Assembly: GCA_030595485.1 (NCBI GenBank)
Contig: JAUVDE010000028.1
Coordinates: 1-15,474, forward strand
Source of the DNA: Draconibacterium sp.
GTDB taxonomy: Bacteria; Bacteroidota; Bacteroidia; Bacteroidales; Prolixibacteraceae
Direction of reading: 5' to 3'
Length of the DNA: 15,474 nt
Shown: positions 1 to 6,841 of the stretch, in pieces
How the letters are laid out: every line of letters starts with the position of its first letter
How positions within the stretch are numbered: the first letter of the stretch is position 1
Made by a program: the position numbers and the translations under genes
The notes under the pieces: model-generated
Seen by the model: only the letters and a program-made list of their open reading frames with translations
What the model was told of the DNA's origin: nothing
Databases searched by the model: none

Positions 1-910
1 TTTCTACTGTTGGAATTTCAGCAGTTATTCCCAGCGTAATCTCTGGGAACGAAAGGAAAAGATTGTATATTAAGTTATTCCCATCGCGTACTAATTCATT
101 GTGGTCATCTTCTTTAATAACAACCAACAAGTCACCATTAACTCCACCACGACGTCCCAGGTTTCCTTTACCCGAAACGTTTAGTTGCATGCCATCGCCA
201 ACACCTGCAGGAATGTTTATGCTAATTACTTCTTCGTCGCGCAATACTCCTTCGCCGGCACAGTGGTTACATTTGTCAGTAATCATTTTACCTTCACCCT
301 GACACGTAGGGCAAGCAGCAGTAGTTTGCATTTGGCCTAGAAGCGTGTTTTGTACGCGGGTAACCTGTCCGGCACCGCCACAGGTTCCACATGTAGAATG
401 CGACGAACCATTTTTAGCTCCCGACCCACTACAATGCTGACAAGCAACGTATTTTTTTACTTTTATCTTTTTCTCAACGCCATTTACAATTTCGCTGAGG
501 TTTAGTTTTACTTTCACACGTAGGTCGGAACCGCGGCTAACACGACGCCCTCCGCGTCCACGTCCTCCACCGCCACCAAAACCACCAAATCCGCCAAAGT
601 GGCCACCAAAAATATCACCAAACGATGAGAAAATATCTTCAACGTCGGAGAATCCACCACCACCAAAACCACCTCCGGCAGCACCACCCATTCCGGCATG
701 GCCATACTGGTCGTAACGTTGTTTTTTATCGCCGTTACTTAAAACTTCGTAAGCTTCAGCAGCTTCTTTAAAGTTTTCTTCGGCTTGTGCATCTCCCGGA
801 TTTTTATCGGGATGGTGTTGAATAGCCTTTTTACGGTAGGCTTTTTTTATTTCCTCGGGACTTGCTCCTTTGCTAACGTCTAAAACTTCGTAATAATCTC
901 TTTTTGCCAT
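1..910 (-). CDS. dnaJ: Chaperone DnaJ (Hsp40), C-terminus cut by window edge
   Basis: Co-chaperone that delivers unfolded proteins to DnaK and stimulates its ATPase in the cytoplasm. 303 residues are visible; the end of C-terminal domain II is outside the window. The J domain (residues 1-70) carries the HPD motif at 33-35. A Gly/Phe-rich linker follows at about 72-122. The zinc region has all four CxxCxGxG repeats, starting at residues 157, 174, 200 and 214, and then substrate-binding beta domains, so this is a type I (DnaJA) protein rather than CbpA. The start ATG is at 908-910, 17 bases after the grpE stop, so the two are almost certainly co-transcribed from the grpE promoter. Nothing in the visible part looks degenerate. 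dnaK is not in this window. Confidence 0.97.
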   Translation of the reverse strand, partial: MAKRDYYEVLDVSKGASPEEIKKAYRKKAIQHHPDKNPGDAQAEENFKEAAEAYEVLSNGDKKQRYDQYGHAGMGGAAGGGFGGGGFSDVEDIFSSFGDIFGGHFGGFGGFGGGGGRGRGGRRVSRGSDLRVKVKLNLSEIVNGVEKKIKVKKYVACQHCSGSGAKNGSSHSTCGTCGGAGQVTRVQNTLLGQMQTTAACPTCQGEGKMITDKCNHCAGEGVLRDEEVISINIPAGVGDGMQLNVSGKGNLGRRGGVNGDLLVVIKEDDHNELVRDGNNLIYNLFLSFPEITLGITAEIPTVE

Positions 911-927
911 CGTGTTTTTAAATCAAA

Positions 928-1524
928 TTATTCTCCAATTACAACTTTTGCAAATCGGATTACCTTTTCGTTTAAACAATATCCTTTCGATATCACATCA
1001 ACTACTTTCCCTTTTAACTCTTCATTCGGAGCTGGAATTTTTGTTAATGCTTCGTGTAAATCCACATCGAAAACTTCATTTAAAGCTTCAATTTCTTTCA
1101 CGTTGTTTTGTTTCAGAAACTCTTGAAATTTTGTGTAAATCAGATTAGTCCCTTGTTTTCCTGCATCTTTGTCCGAAAGGTCTTTTAGCGAATCAATGGC
1201 TCTTTCAAAATCATCAATCACAGGTAAAATATTTACCAAAACATTTTCGCCACCTGATTTAATCAACTCGGCTTTTTCTTTAAGGGTTCTTCTTCTGAAA
1301 TTGTCGAACTCGGCTTGCAAACGCAAGTGCTTGTCTTGAATGTCCTGGAGTTTTTCTCCCATTTCTTCAAGTTTAGCTTCTTTTTTATCTTTTTTTGATT
1401 TTTTCTTTTTCGAAGTTTTTTCTTCGGTTTTCGGAGCTTCTTCCTTTGTTTCTTCGGTATTGGTTACATTCTCCAATACTTCCTCTGCTGTATTTTCTCC
1501 TTTATTCACTTTTTCTTCTGCCAT
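928..1524 (-). CDS. grpE: Nucleotide exchange factor GrpE
   Basis: Releases ADP from DnaK so the chaperone can cycle; acts as a cytoplasmic dimer with DnaJ and DnaK. The product has 198 residues, normal for the family. Residues 1-50 are charged, low-complexity and disordered (runs of Glu, then Lys). A long helix follows with the conserved motif FDNFRRRT at 73-80. The C-terminal beta domain contains the conserved stretch around DVDLHEAL (about 155-162) and ends with the typical GYCLNEKVIRFAKV segment. It is the first gene of a grpE-dnaJ unit. The start at 1524 lies about 40 bases downstream of the inferred transcription start. The upstream palindromes at 1587-1622 and 1539-1560 are candidates for heat-shock control. 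Confidence 0.97.
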   Translation of the reverse strand: MAEEKVNKGENTAEEVLENVTNTEETKEEAPKTEEKTSKKKKSKKDKKEAKLEEMGEKLQDIQDKHLRLQAEFDNFRRRTLKEKAELIKSGGENVLVNILPVIDDFERAIDSLKDLSDKDAGKQGTNLIYTKFQEFLKQNNVKEIEALNEVFDVDLHEALTKIPAPNEELKGKVVDVISKGYCLNEKVIRFAKVVIGE

Positions 1525-1538
1525 TTTTACCCTTTTAA

Positions 1539-1560
1539 ATTGCTACACATGCATAGCAAT
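1539..1560 (-). promoter_or_regulatory. Perfect inverted repeat in the grpE 5' leader
   Basis: ATTGCTA, 8 bases, TAGCAAT: a perfect 7-bp inverted repeat between the inferred grpE transcription start and the grpE ATG (which is at 1524). In the RNA it could form a small hairpin about 15 bases before the start codon. In DNA it could be a second operator. Its role is unknown; the repeat itself is seen directly. Confidence 0.45.
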
Positions 1561-1572
1561 AATTTTGCCATG

Positions 1573-1600
1573 CAAATATAAACGACAAATTGGCACCCAA
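1573..1600 (-). promoter_or_regulatory. Bacteroidota-type promoter of grpE-dnaJ
   Basis: Read on the minus strand, TATATTTG at 1580-1573 matches the Bacteroidota -7 consensus TAnnTTTG. A TTG that could serve as the -33 element is at 1600-1598. The 17-base spacer is slightly shorter than the usual 19-21, so the -33 assignment is weaker than the -7. Transcription would start near 1566. The -33 region lies inside the palindrome at 1587-1622. Confidence 0.55.
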
Positions 1601-1622
1601 TGTAAATATTGAGTGCCAATTT
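1587..1622. promoter_or_regulatory. Long CIRCE-like palindrome over the grpE promoter
   Basis: Two 15-base arms (1587-1601 and 1608-1622) are complementary except for one position, separated by 6 bases. The core can be written TTGGCACCC-N12-GAGTGCCAA. The HrcA operator CIRCE is TTAGCACTC-N9-GAGTGCTAA, so the half-sites are similar but the spacing is 3 longer. The palindrome covers the candidate -33 element of grpE, a position suited to a repressor. It could alternatively be read as a hairpin, but it lies upstream of the inferred transcription start, so a DNA operator is more likely. HrcA binding is inference only. Confidence 0.5.
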
Positions 1623-1645
1623 GCACGATTTAGAAATAACTTAAA

Positions 1646-1662
1646 GGAATAACTCTTATTCC
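1646..1662 (-). terminator. Weak hairpin at the end of the thioredoxin gene
   Basis: GGAATAA, 3 bases, TTATTCC: a perfect 7-bp stem that starts within the stop codon of the thioredoxin gene. On the minus strand it is followed by an interrupted T-rich stretch. The stem is AT-rich and the tract is broken, so this is at best a weak intrinsic terminator. Confidence 0.3.
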
Positions 1663-2183
1663 TATTTTTTTAGCTGCTTATCTAAATTGGATTCTAGTCC
1701 TGGGCCCCTAAGAGCGTTTCCTTTTGCTACAATTATTCCATCACCATTTATTAAAAAGCTTGAAGGAATTCCTTTTACACCATAAATTGCTGCATGTTTC
1801 GAACTCCAATATTTTAAGTCGCTAATATGGTATGGCCAGTCTAATTTGTCTTTCTTAATTCCGGCTTTCCACGCATCTGCTGTTTTGTCTAACGAAACGT
1901 TGAAAACGATAAAACTATCTCCGCTAGTAAATTTCTTGTTTTTGTATTCGTTGTATGCCTTTACAACATTCGGGTTTTCTCTGCGGCATGGACCGCACCA
2001 CGATGCCCAAAAGTCTAACAAAACAAGTTTTCCTTTTGTGTCCGATAATTTCATCGTTTTTCCGTCGGGAGTTGTACCTATTAATTCAGGTGCTTTATCT
2101 CCAATGTTAATACCTATTTTTTGCGAAAAGGCAACTCCTGTCCCCATTAGTACAATTACCAATAATAAAACCAATTTTTTCAT
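1662..2183 (-). CDS. Secreted TlpA-like thiol-disulfide oxidoreductase
   Basis: Thioredoxin-fold protein of the TlpA/ResA/AhpC-TSA type, expected to reduce or exchange disulfides outside the cytoplasm. The chosen ATG gives 173 residues; an upstream in-frame TTG would add nine residues but overlaps the promoter motif and spoils the signal peptide. Residues 1-20 are a Lys-Lys plus hydrophobic signal sequence with a likely cleavage after AFS. The mature part begins with GDKAPELIGTTPDGK, typical of the family. The active site WCGPC is at 62-66 and the cis-Pro (GIP) at 138-140. There is no lipobox Cys, so it should be soluble in the periplasm or anchored only by an uncleaved signal. It has its own promoter and is flanked by murA and grpE, neither of which suggests a specific partner. 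Confidence 0.88.
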   Translation of the reverse strand: MKKLVLLLVIVLMGTGVAFSQKIGINIGDKAPELIGTTPDGKTMKLSDTKGKLVLLDFWASWCGPCRRENPNVVKAYNEYKNKKFTSGDSFIVFNVSLDKTADAWKAGIKKDKLDWPYHISDLKYWSSKHAAIYGVKGIPSSFLINGDGIIVAKGNALRGPGLESNLDKQLKK

Positions 2184-2207
2184 GATATAACTTTTCTTAT
2201 TTGTGCG

Positions 2208-2215
2208 CAAATATA
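2208..2215 (-). promoter_or_regulatory. -7 promoter element of the thioredoxin gene
   Basis: On the minus strand this reads TATATTTG, a full match to TAnnTTTG, 25 bases upstream of the ATG at 2183. No convincing -33 TTG is at the ideal distance. The position argues for the ATG at 2183 as the real start, because the longer reading frame would begin inside this element. Confidence 0.5.
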
Positions 2216-2270
2216 ATTTGATCTTACAAATAAACGAAATAAGCGTTCAAATGTTTATTCAATTAATGTT

Positions 2271-3575
2271 TTAAAACCTTGTAATTTTTGCCCCGAGTGC
2301 ATTTAAACGACTATCGATATTTTCGTAACCACGGTCTATTTGTTCAATGTTATCGATGGTGCTGGTACCTTTTGCCGACATTGCTGCAATAAGCAATGCA
2401 ATACCTGCGCGAATATCGGGCGAAACCATTTTTGTAGCGCGTAAACTCAGTTTTCTGTCGAGGCCGATAACTGTTGCACGGTGTGGATCGCAAAGAATTA
2501 TTTGAGCACCCATATCGATTAGTTTATCCACAAAAAACAAACGGCTTTCGAACATTTTTTGGTGAATAAGTACACTTCCTTTTGCTTGTGTGGCGACTAC
2601 CAAAAATACACTCAAAAGGTCGGGTGTGAGTCCTGGCCAAGGTGCATCGGCAATGGTCATAATCGAACCATCAATATACGATTCAATTTCGTAATGTTCG
2701 GTCCCTTTTACCAGAAGGTCGTCGCCATTCTGTTCAATTTTTATTCCCAATCGACGGAACGATTCGGGGATAATTCCAAGGTGTTCGATTCCTACATTTT
2801 TAATATTGATTTCGGAAGCAGTCATGGCAGCCAAACCAATAAAACTTCCTACCTCAATCATGTCGGGAAGAATACGATGCGTACAGCCACTGAGTGAAGT
2901 TACTCCTTCAATTACGAGCAAGTTCGAACTAATTCCACTGATTTTTGCGCCCATTGAAACCAACATTTTGCAAAGTTGTTGCAAATACGGTTCGCAGGCA
3001 GCATTATAAATAGTAGTGGTTCCTTCAGCAAGTACAGCAGCCATAACAATGTTTGCAGTCCCGGTAACCGAAGCCTCATCGAGTAACATATAAGCTCCAG
3101 TTAATTTTTTAGCTGAAACCGAATACCATAGATTTTCGGCATCGAAGTTAAAACTGGCACCTAATTTCTGAAGCCCAATAAAGTGTGTGTCAACTCTGCG
3201 TCGACCAATTTTGTCGCCACCGGGTTGCGGAATAAAACCTTGTCCGAAACGTGCCAATAGTGGGCCAATTATCATTATCGAACCACGAAGCCCAGCAGCT
3301 TTTTTTGCATACTCGGGGCTTTTTAAAAAGTCGATGTTTACTTGGGCGGCATTAAAGGAAAATTCTCCTTTTTTAATACGTTCCACTTCAACTCCAAGAT
3401 CTTTTAGAATTTCGATGAGTTTTAATACATCACGAATTTCAGGAATGTTTTGAATAACTGTTTTTTCAGCAGTTAATACGGTAGCACAAATAATTTGTAA
3501 TGCCTCGTTTTTAGCTCCTTGTGGTTCGAGGTCACCTTGTAATTTGTATCCACCTTCTATTTTGAAAGTTGACAT
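2271..3575 (-). CDS. murA: UDP-N-acetylglucosamine 1-carboxyvinyltransferase, Asp-type active site
   Basis: Catalyses the first committed step of peptidoglycan synthesis: transfer of enolpyruvate from phosphoenolpyruvate to UDP-GlcNAc, in the cytoplasm. The product has 434 residues, full length for the family (about 420-435), with the two-domain EPSP-synthase fold. The N-terminal KN motif is at 22-23. The loop that normally reads PGGC(A/T)IGxRPVD reads PGGDKIGRRRVD here, so the catalytic Cys (Cys115 in E. coli) is Asp121 (codon GAC at 3215-3213). Conserved TPDL and SPDIRAG segments are present. Asp at this place is known to keep activity and to prevent alkylation by fosfomycin. The gene follows the DUF4290 gene by 26 bases and is probably co-transcribed with it. 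Confidence 0.96.
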   Translation of the reverse strand: MSTFKIEGGYKLQGDLEPQGAKNEALQIICATVLTAEKTVIQNIPEIRDVLKLIEILKDLGVEVERIKKGEFSFNAAQVNIDFLKSPEYAKKAAGLRGSIMIIGPLLARFGQGFIPQPGGDKIGRRRVDTHFIGLQKLGASFNFDAENLWYSVSAKKLTGAYMLLDEASVTGTANIVMAAVLAEGTTTIYNAACEPYLQQLCKMLVSMGAKISGISSNLLVIEGVTSLSGCTHRILPDMIEVGSFIGLAAMTASEINIKNVGIEHLGIIPESFRRLGIKIEQNGDDLLVKGTEHYEIESYIDGSIMTIADAPWPGLTPDLLSVFLVVATQAKGSVLIHQKMFESRLFFVDKLIDMGAQIILCDPHRATVIGLDRKLSLRATKMVSPDIRAGIALLIAAMSAKGTSTIDNIEQIDRGYENIDSRLNALGAKITRF

Positions 3576-3601
3576 TGGAGATTTGATTTGAAGTTGAGGT
3601 T

Positions 3602-4210
3602 TTATCTTTTCTTCTTGTATTGAGGCTTATTATGCTTGTTCTGTACCGGCTTTTTCTTTTTGGAAATTAAGGTTTTGGAGTCGGCAAGCTGTAAACCTTC
3701 TTTTAGTGTTAATTGACCCTTAGACAGTTCGTCTAAATCCTTAAAAATCTTTTTATCTTCCACAGCATCTTTATTCCATGCTAGGTATGATTTTTTCATG
3801 TGATTAGCCAATTGCTCAATCATAATTTCGCGTTCCTCACCCTCGTATTCATTGGCTTTCTCAATCAATAATTCCAAGGTTCTTCCGTAATGTTTATATC
3901 TCATACGGTGCTGATTATACGGAACTATATTTGGTTTTTTAGTGAGAATGTCGGGTGAAGGAGGATCGTAAGGGTAATCAATGTCGAGTTTAAAGTCGGT
4001 CATAATTGCTATGTGATCCCAAAGTTTGTGCTTAAATTCCTGCACATCGCGTAAGTGAGGAAATAAGTTTCCCATAACGTCAATTACAGTGTGCGCCGAA
4101 CGGTTTCTTTTATCACGGTCTTCAATGGTCATTAAGTAATCGACCATGTTTTGTATATTTCTTCCGTACTCAGGAAGAGCTAGTTTTTTTCTGTTTGAAT
4201 TATAATCCAT
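3602..4210 (-). CDS. DUF4290 family protein
   Basis: Conserved protein of unknown function, found mostly in Bacteroidota and often beside murA. The product has 202 residues. The N-terminal two thirds hold the family landmarks: LPEYGRNIQNMVDY near 16-29, NLFPHLRDV near 48-56, FKHKLWDHIAIM near 59-70 and DIDYPYDPP near 76-84. The last 35 or so residues are strongly basic (runs of Lys and Gln/Asn), suggesting contact with nucleic acid or another polyanion. There is no signal peptide or membrane segment, so it is probably cytoplasmic. The gene is first in a two-gene unit with murA and has its own -7 element upstream. A link to envelope growth follows only from the neighbourhood. Confidence 0.9.
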   Translation of the reverse strand: MDYNSNRKKLALPEYGRNIQNMVDYLMTIEDRDKRNRSAHTVIDVMGNLFPHLRDVQEFKHKLWDHIAIMTDFKLDIDYPYDPPSPDILTKKPNIVPYNQHRMRYKHYGRTLELLIEKANEYEGEEREIMIEQLANHMKKSYLAWNKDAVEDKKIFKDLDELSKGQLTLKEGLQLADSKTLISKKKKPVQNKHNKPQYKKKR

Positions 4211-4281
4211 CTAAAAAGTCTTTGTTGATAATTATCTAATCTTCAAGTAAACATGTAGAATTTGTTTCCGAAGTGATAGTG

Positions 4282-4289
4282 CAAAACTA
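4282..4289 (-). promoter_or_regulatory. -7 promoter element of DUF4290-murA
   Basis: On the minus strand this reads TAGTTTTG, matching TAnnTTTG. It is about 70 bases upstream of the DUF4290 start and about 45 bases beyond the helicase stop codon. The pair can therefore be transcribed independently of the helicase. No clear -33 element was found. Confidence 0.45.
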
Positions 4290-4333
4290 ATGAATTCCCG
4301 ACAAATCACGAATTAATTTCAGTTAAAGGCTTT

Positions 4334-6649
4334 TTATCCTTTAATTTTCAGCTTGGCATATTTCAGTAGCAATTGCTTTTGTTGACCCGATTTAAAGAAA
4401 ACTGTTGCTTTTATATTGGGTGCAGTACCTTCAATTTGCAATACTTTTCCTTGGCCAAATCGTTGATGTTCAACCACCATTCCAGCTTGTATTTTACTTG
4501 CGTCGTCGCCTTCAAAAGTATTTTGCCTTCTACTTGTTTCTTTTAATGAAACGAGTTTCTTATTCAAAATGTTTTGCGTTTGTGGAGATTTAAGTGATGT
4601 TGGCGCTTTACGGCTAGCAAACCCTTGTGGTTTTTGTTCGTTTGGCGAAAGTGTTTGTGCTTTGCGCGATGAATTCTGCATACCCGAACTATCGATGTAC
4701 TTTTCATCCAGTTCTTCAAGAAAACGACTAGGGTTGCAAAAATCAAGGTTTCCCCATTTGTAACGCTGGTTGGCAAACGAAAGGCAAACATTTTGTTCGG
4801 CACGGGTAATGGCCACGTAAAATAATCGACGCTCTTCTTCCAGCGCCTCTGGTTTTTTATCTCCCGATTGGTTCGATGGGAAAAGGTTTTCTTCCATTCC
4901 AACCACAAAAACATTTTTAAACTCTAATCCTTTTGCTGAGTGAACAGTCATTAAAGTTACTTTATTTTTGTCTTCGTCTTTATCGTTGTCCTGATCAGTT
5001 AATAGGGCAACATCTTCCAAATAATTTTCCAGTTTTTCGGGTTCACCCAATTCTTTTGCGTTTATACTAAACTCCTGAATACCGTTTAATAATTCTTGAA
5101 TGTTATCGTGACGACTCAATCCTTCCGGCGATTTGTCGGTATACAATTCTTTAAGAATGCCAGTTTGTTCAGCAATCGCTTTTACGGTATCGAAAGCATC
5201 GTTTTCGTCTGCCAGTTTATGAAAACGTTGAATAATACCTACAAAATTTAGAATTTTTGCAGCCGTTCCTTTGTTTAAGCTGGCATGGTTTATTGTGGGT
5301 AAATCGGTAATTATTTTCCAAATGGTGGTTTCCTGATTTACAGCCGCTGTTTCGAGTTTGGTTAAGGTTGTAGCTCCAATTCCACGTGCCGGATAATTAA
5401 TAACACGTTTCAGTGCTTCGTTATCGGCCGGATTAATTGTCATTCGGCAATAACTCAACAAATCCTTAATTTCCTTGCGTGCATAGAAACTTAATCCACC
5501 ATAAATTTTATAAGGAACATTCCGTTTTCGCAACGATTCCTCAAAAATTCTAGATTGTGCATTTGTACGGTACAAAATAGCGTAATCTTCAAATTTGTAA
5601 TGGTCGCGTAATTGTGTTTGTACAATTTCCTGAACTACTAAGAAACCCTCTTCGTTATCGGTTATGGCCGAAATAACTTTTATGGGGTTGCCCAAGTCGT
5701 TTTCAGAAAAAGTATTTTTTGGAATTTGTTTTTTGTTCTGGACAATTATGCTGTTTGCCGCGTTTACAATGGTTTGTGTTGAACGGTAATTTTGCTCAAG
5801 TTTAAATGTTTTATGCCCCGGATAATCTGATTTGAAATTCAGGATGTTTTCAATTCGTGCACCACGAAAAGAGTAAATACTTTGTGCATCATCGCCAACC
5901 ACACAAATGTTTTTATGGGCTGCAGCTAGTTTTTTTACAATTAAGTATTGCGAGTAGTTAGTATCCTGGTACTCATCAACCATAACATAAGCAAAACGCT
6001 CCTGGTATCTTTGTAAAACATCAGGATGGTCGCGAAATAACATGTTGGTTTTCAGTAATAAATCGTCGAAATCCATAGCGCCCGACAAAAAACAACGTTT
6101 TGTGTATTCTTTATAAATTTCAGCAATGGCCGGCATACGAATGCTTTTGTCAACCTTTCGGATTTCAGCAGAATTGGTATAAATATTCGGTGTAATCAGG
6201 TTGTTTTTTGCCATCGAAATACGACTTAAAACCGTTCCCGGTTTGTAAATCTTTACGTCGAGCTCTAAACTTTTAATAACCGTTTTTATAAGGCTTTTAC
6301 TGTCGGCACTGTCGTAAATGGTAAAGTTCGATGGATAACCGATTGTTTCGCTTTCGTATCGAAGTATGCGTGCAAAAATACTGTGGAAAGTACCCATCCA
6401 AAGGTAGCGGGCTGTTTGTTCGCCAGCCACTTTGGCAATCCTTTCTTTCATTTCTTTTGCCGCTTTATTTGTAAATGTAAGCGATAAAATGCTTGAAGGT
6501 TTGGCGCCTTGTTTTAGTAAATTGGCAATACGGTATGTTAATACACGTGTTTTTCCCGAGCCTGCTCCGGCTATTACCAGCGCTGGGCCTTCGGTGCGTA
6601 AAACTGCTTCGCGCTGCGCTTCATTAAGTTCCTGAAGATAATCGAACAC
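4334..6649 (-). CDS. ATP-dependent 3'-5' DNA helicase, PcrA/UvrD type
   Basis: Superfamily 1A helicase for DNA repair and for clearing stalled replication or transcription complexes. I chose the GTG at 6649, giving 771 residues that begin MFDYLQELNEAQREAV, as the family does. An in-frame ATG at 6757 would add 36 residues unlike the family and would include the promoter element at 6677-6684. Motifs (GTG numbering): Walker A GAGSGKT 28-34; Walker B VDEYQDTN 224-231; motif III VVGDDAQSIYSFRGA 250-264; LEQNYRST 284-291; then MTVHSAKGLEF and YVAITRAE further on. The last 55 or so residues (AGMVVEHQRFGQGKV onward) are the Tudor-like C-terminal domain of PcrA/UvrD, known to contact RNA polymerase. 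I cannot separate pcrA from uvrD naming here. Confidence 0.94.
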   Translation of the reverse strand: MFDYLQELNEAQREAVLRTEGPALVIAGAGSGKTRVLTYRIANLLKQGAKPSSILSLTFTNKAAKEMKERIAKVAGEQTARYLWMGTFHSIFARILRYESETIGYPSNFTIYDSADSKSLIKTVIKSLELDVKIYKPGTVLSRISMAKNNLITPNIYTNSAEIRKVDKSIRMPAIAEIYKEYTKRCFLSGAMDFDDLLLKTNMLFRDHPDVLQRYQERFAYVMVDEYQDTNYSQYLIVKKLAAAHKNICVVGDDAQSIYSFRGARIENILNFKSDYPGHKTFKLEQNYRSTQTIVNAANSIIVQNKKQIPKNTFSENDLGNPIKVISAITDNEEGFLVVQEIVQTQLRDHYKFEDYAILYRTNAQSRIFEESLRKRNVPYKIYGGLSFYARKEIKDLLSYCRMTINPADNEALKRVINYPARGIGATTLTKLETAAVNQETTIWKIITDLPTINHASLNKGTAAKILNFVGIIQRFHKLADENDAFDTVKAIAEQTGILKELYTDKSPEGLSRHDNIQELLNGIQEFSINAKELGEPEKLENYLEDVALLTDQDNDKDEDKNKVTLMTVHSAKGLEFKNVFVVGMEENLFPSNQSGDKKPEALEEERRLFYVAITRAEQNVCLSFANQRYKWGNLDFCNPSRFLEELDEKYIDSSGMQNSSRKAQTLSPNEQKPQGFASRKAPTSLKSPQTQNILNKKLVSLKETSRRQNTFEGDDASKIQAGMVVEHQRFGQGKVLQIEGTAPNIKATVFFKSGQQKQLLLKYAKLKIKG

Positions 6650-6676
6650 TATAAATATTTTTCTAATTAGAAGGTG

Positions 6677-6684
6677 CAAAAGTA
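6677..6684 (-). promoter_or_regulatory. -7 promoter element of the helicase gene
   Basis: On the minus strand this reads TACTTTTG, matching TAnnTTTG. It is 28 bases upstream of the GTG start at 6649, leaving room for transcription to begin near 6670. This supports the GTG start over the more distant ATG at 6757. Confidence 0.5.
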
Positions 6685-6841
6685 AAAGATGTTCAGTGTT
6701 TTCGAAGTTATTTGGTAGTTCATTTATTAACAAATTAGAATGTGTGGAGTAATTCACCGGCTATTGTTGACTTTTTTGTAGGCGGAGAAACAATTAAATA
6801 AAATTTATACGTTAATATTGTAGCTTAAAGAACGATAGTAT

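Noticed and set aside
514..705. A 63-residue minus-strand frame inside dnaJ.
   Set aside because: It lies within the Gly/Phe-rich part of dnaJ in another frame; the low-complexity repeats keep the frame open by chance.
2184..2210. A longer start (TTG at 2210) for the thioredoxin gene.
   Set aside because: It would begin within the -7 promoter element and place a polar segment before the signal peptide; the ATG at 2183 gives a normal signal sequence.
4323..4344. Inverted repeat TTAAAGG-N8-CCTTTAA at the end of the helicase gene as a terminator.
   Set aside because: The stem is AT-rich and overlaps the stop codon, and no T-tract follows on the minus strand.
6650..6757. A 36-residue N-terminal extension of the helicase from the ATG at 6757.
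   Set aside because: The extension does not resemble the family, the family-typical start follows the GTG at 6649, and a TAnnTTTG promoter element lies inside the extension.
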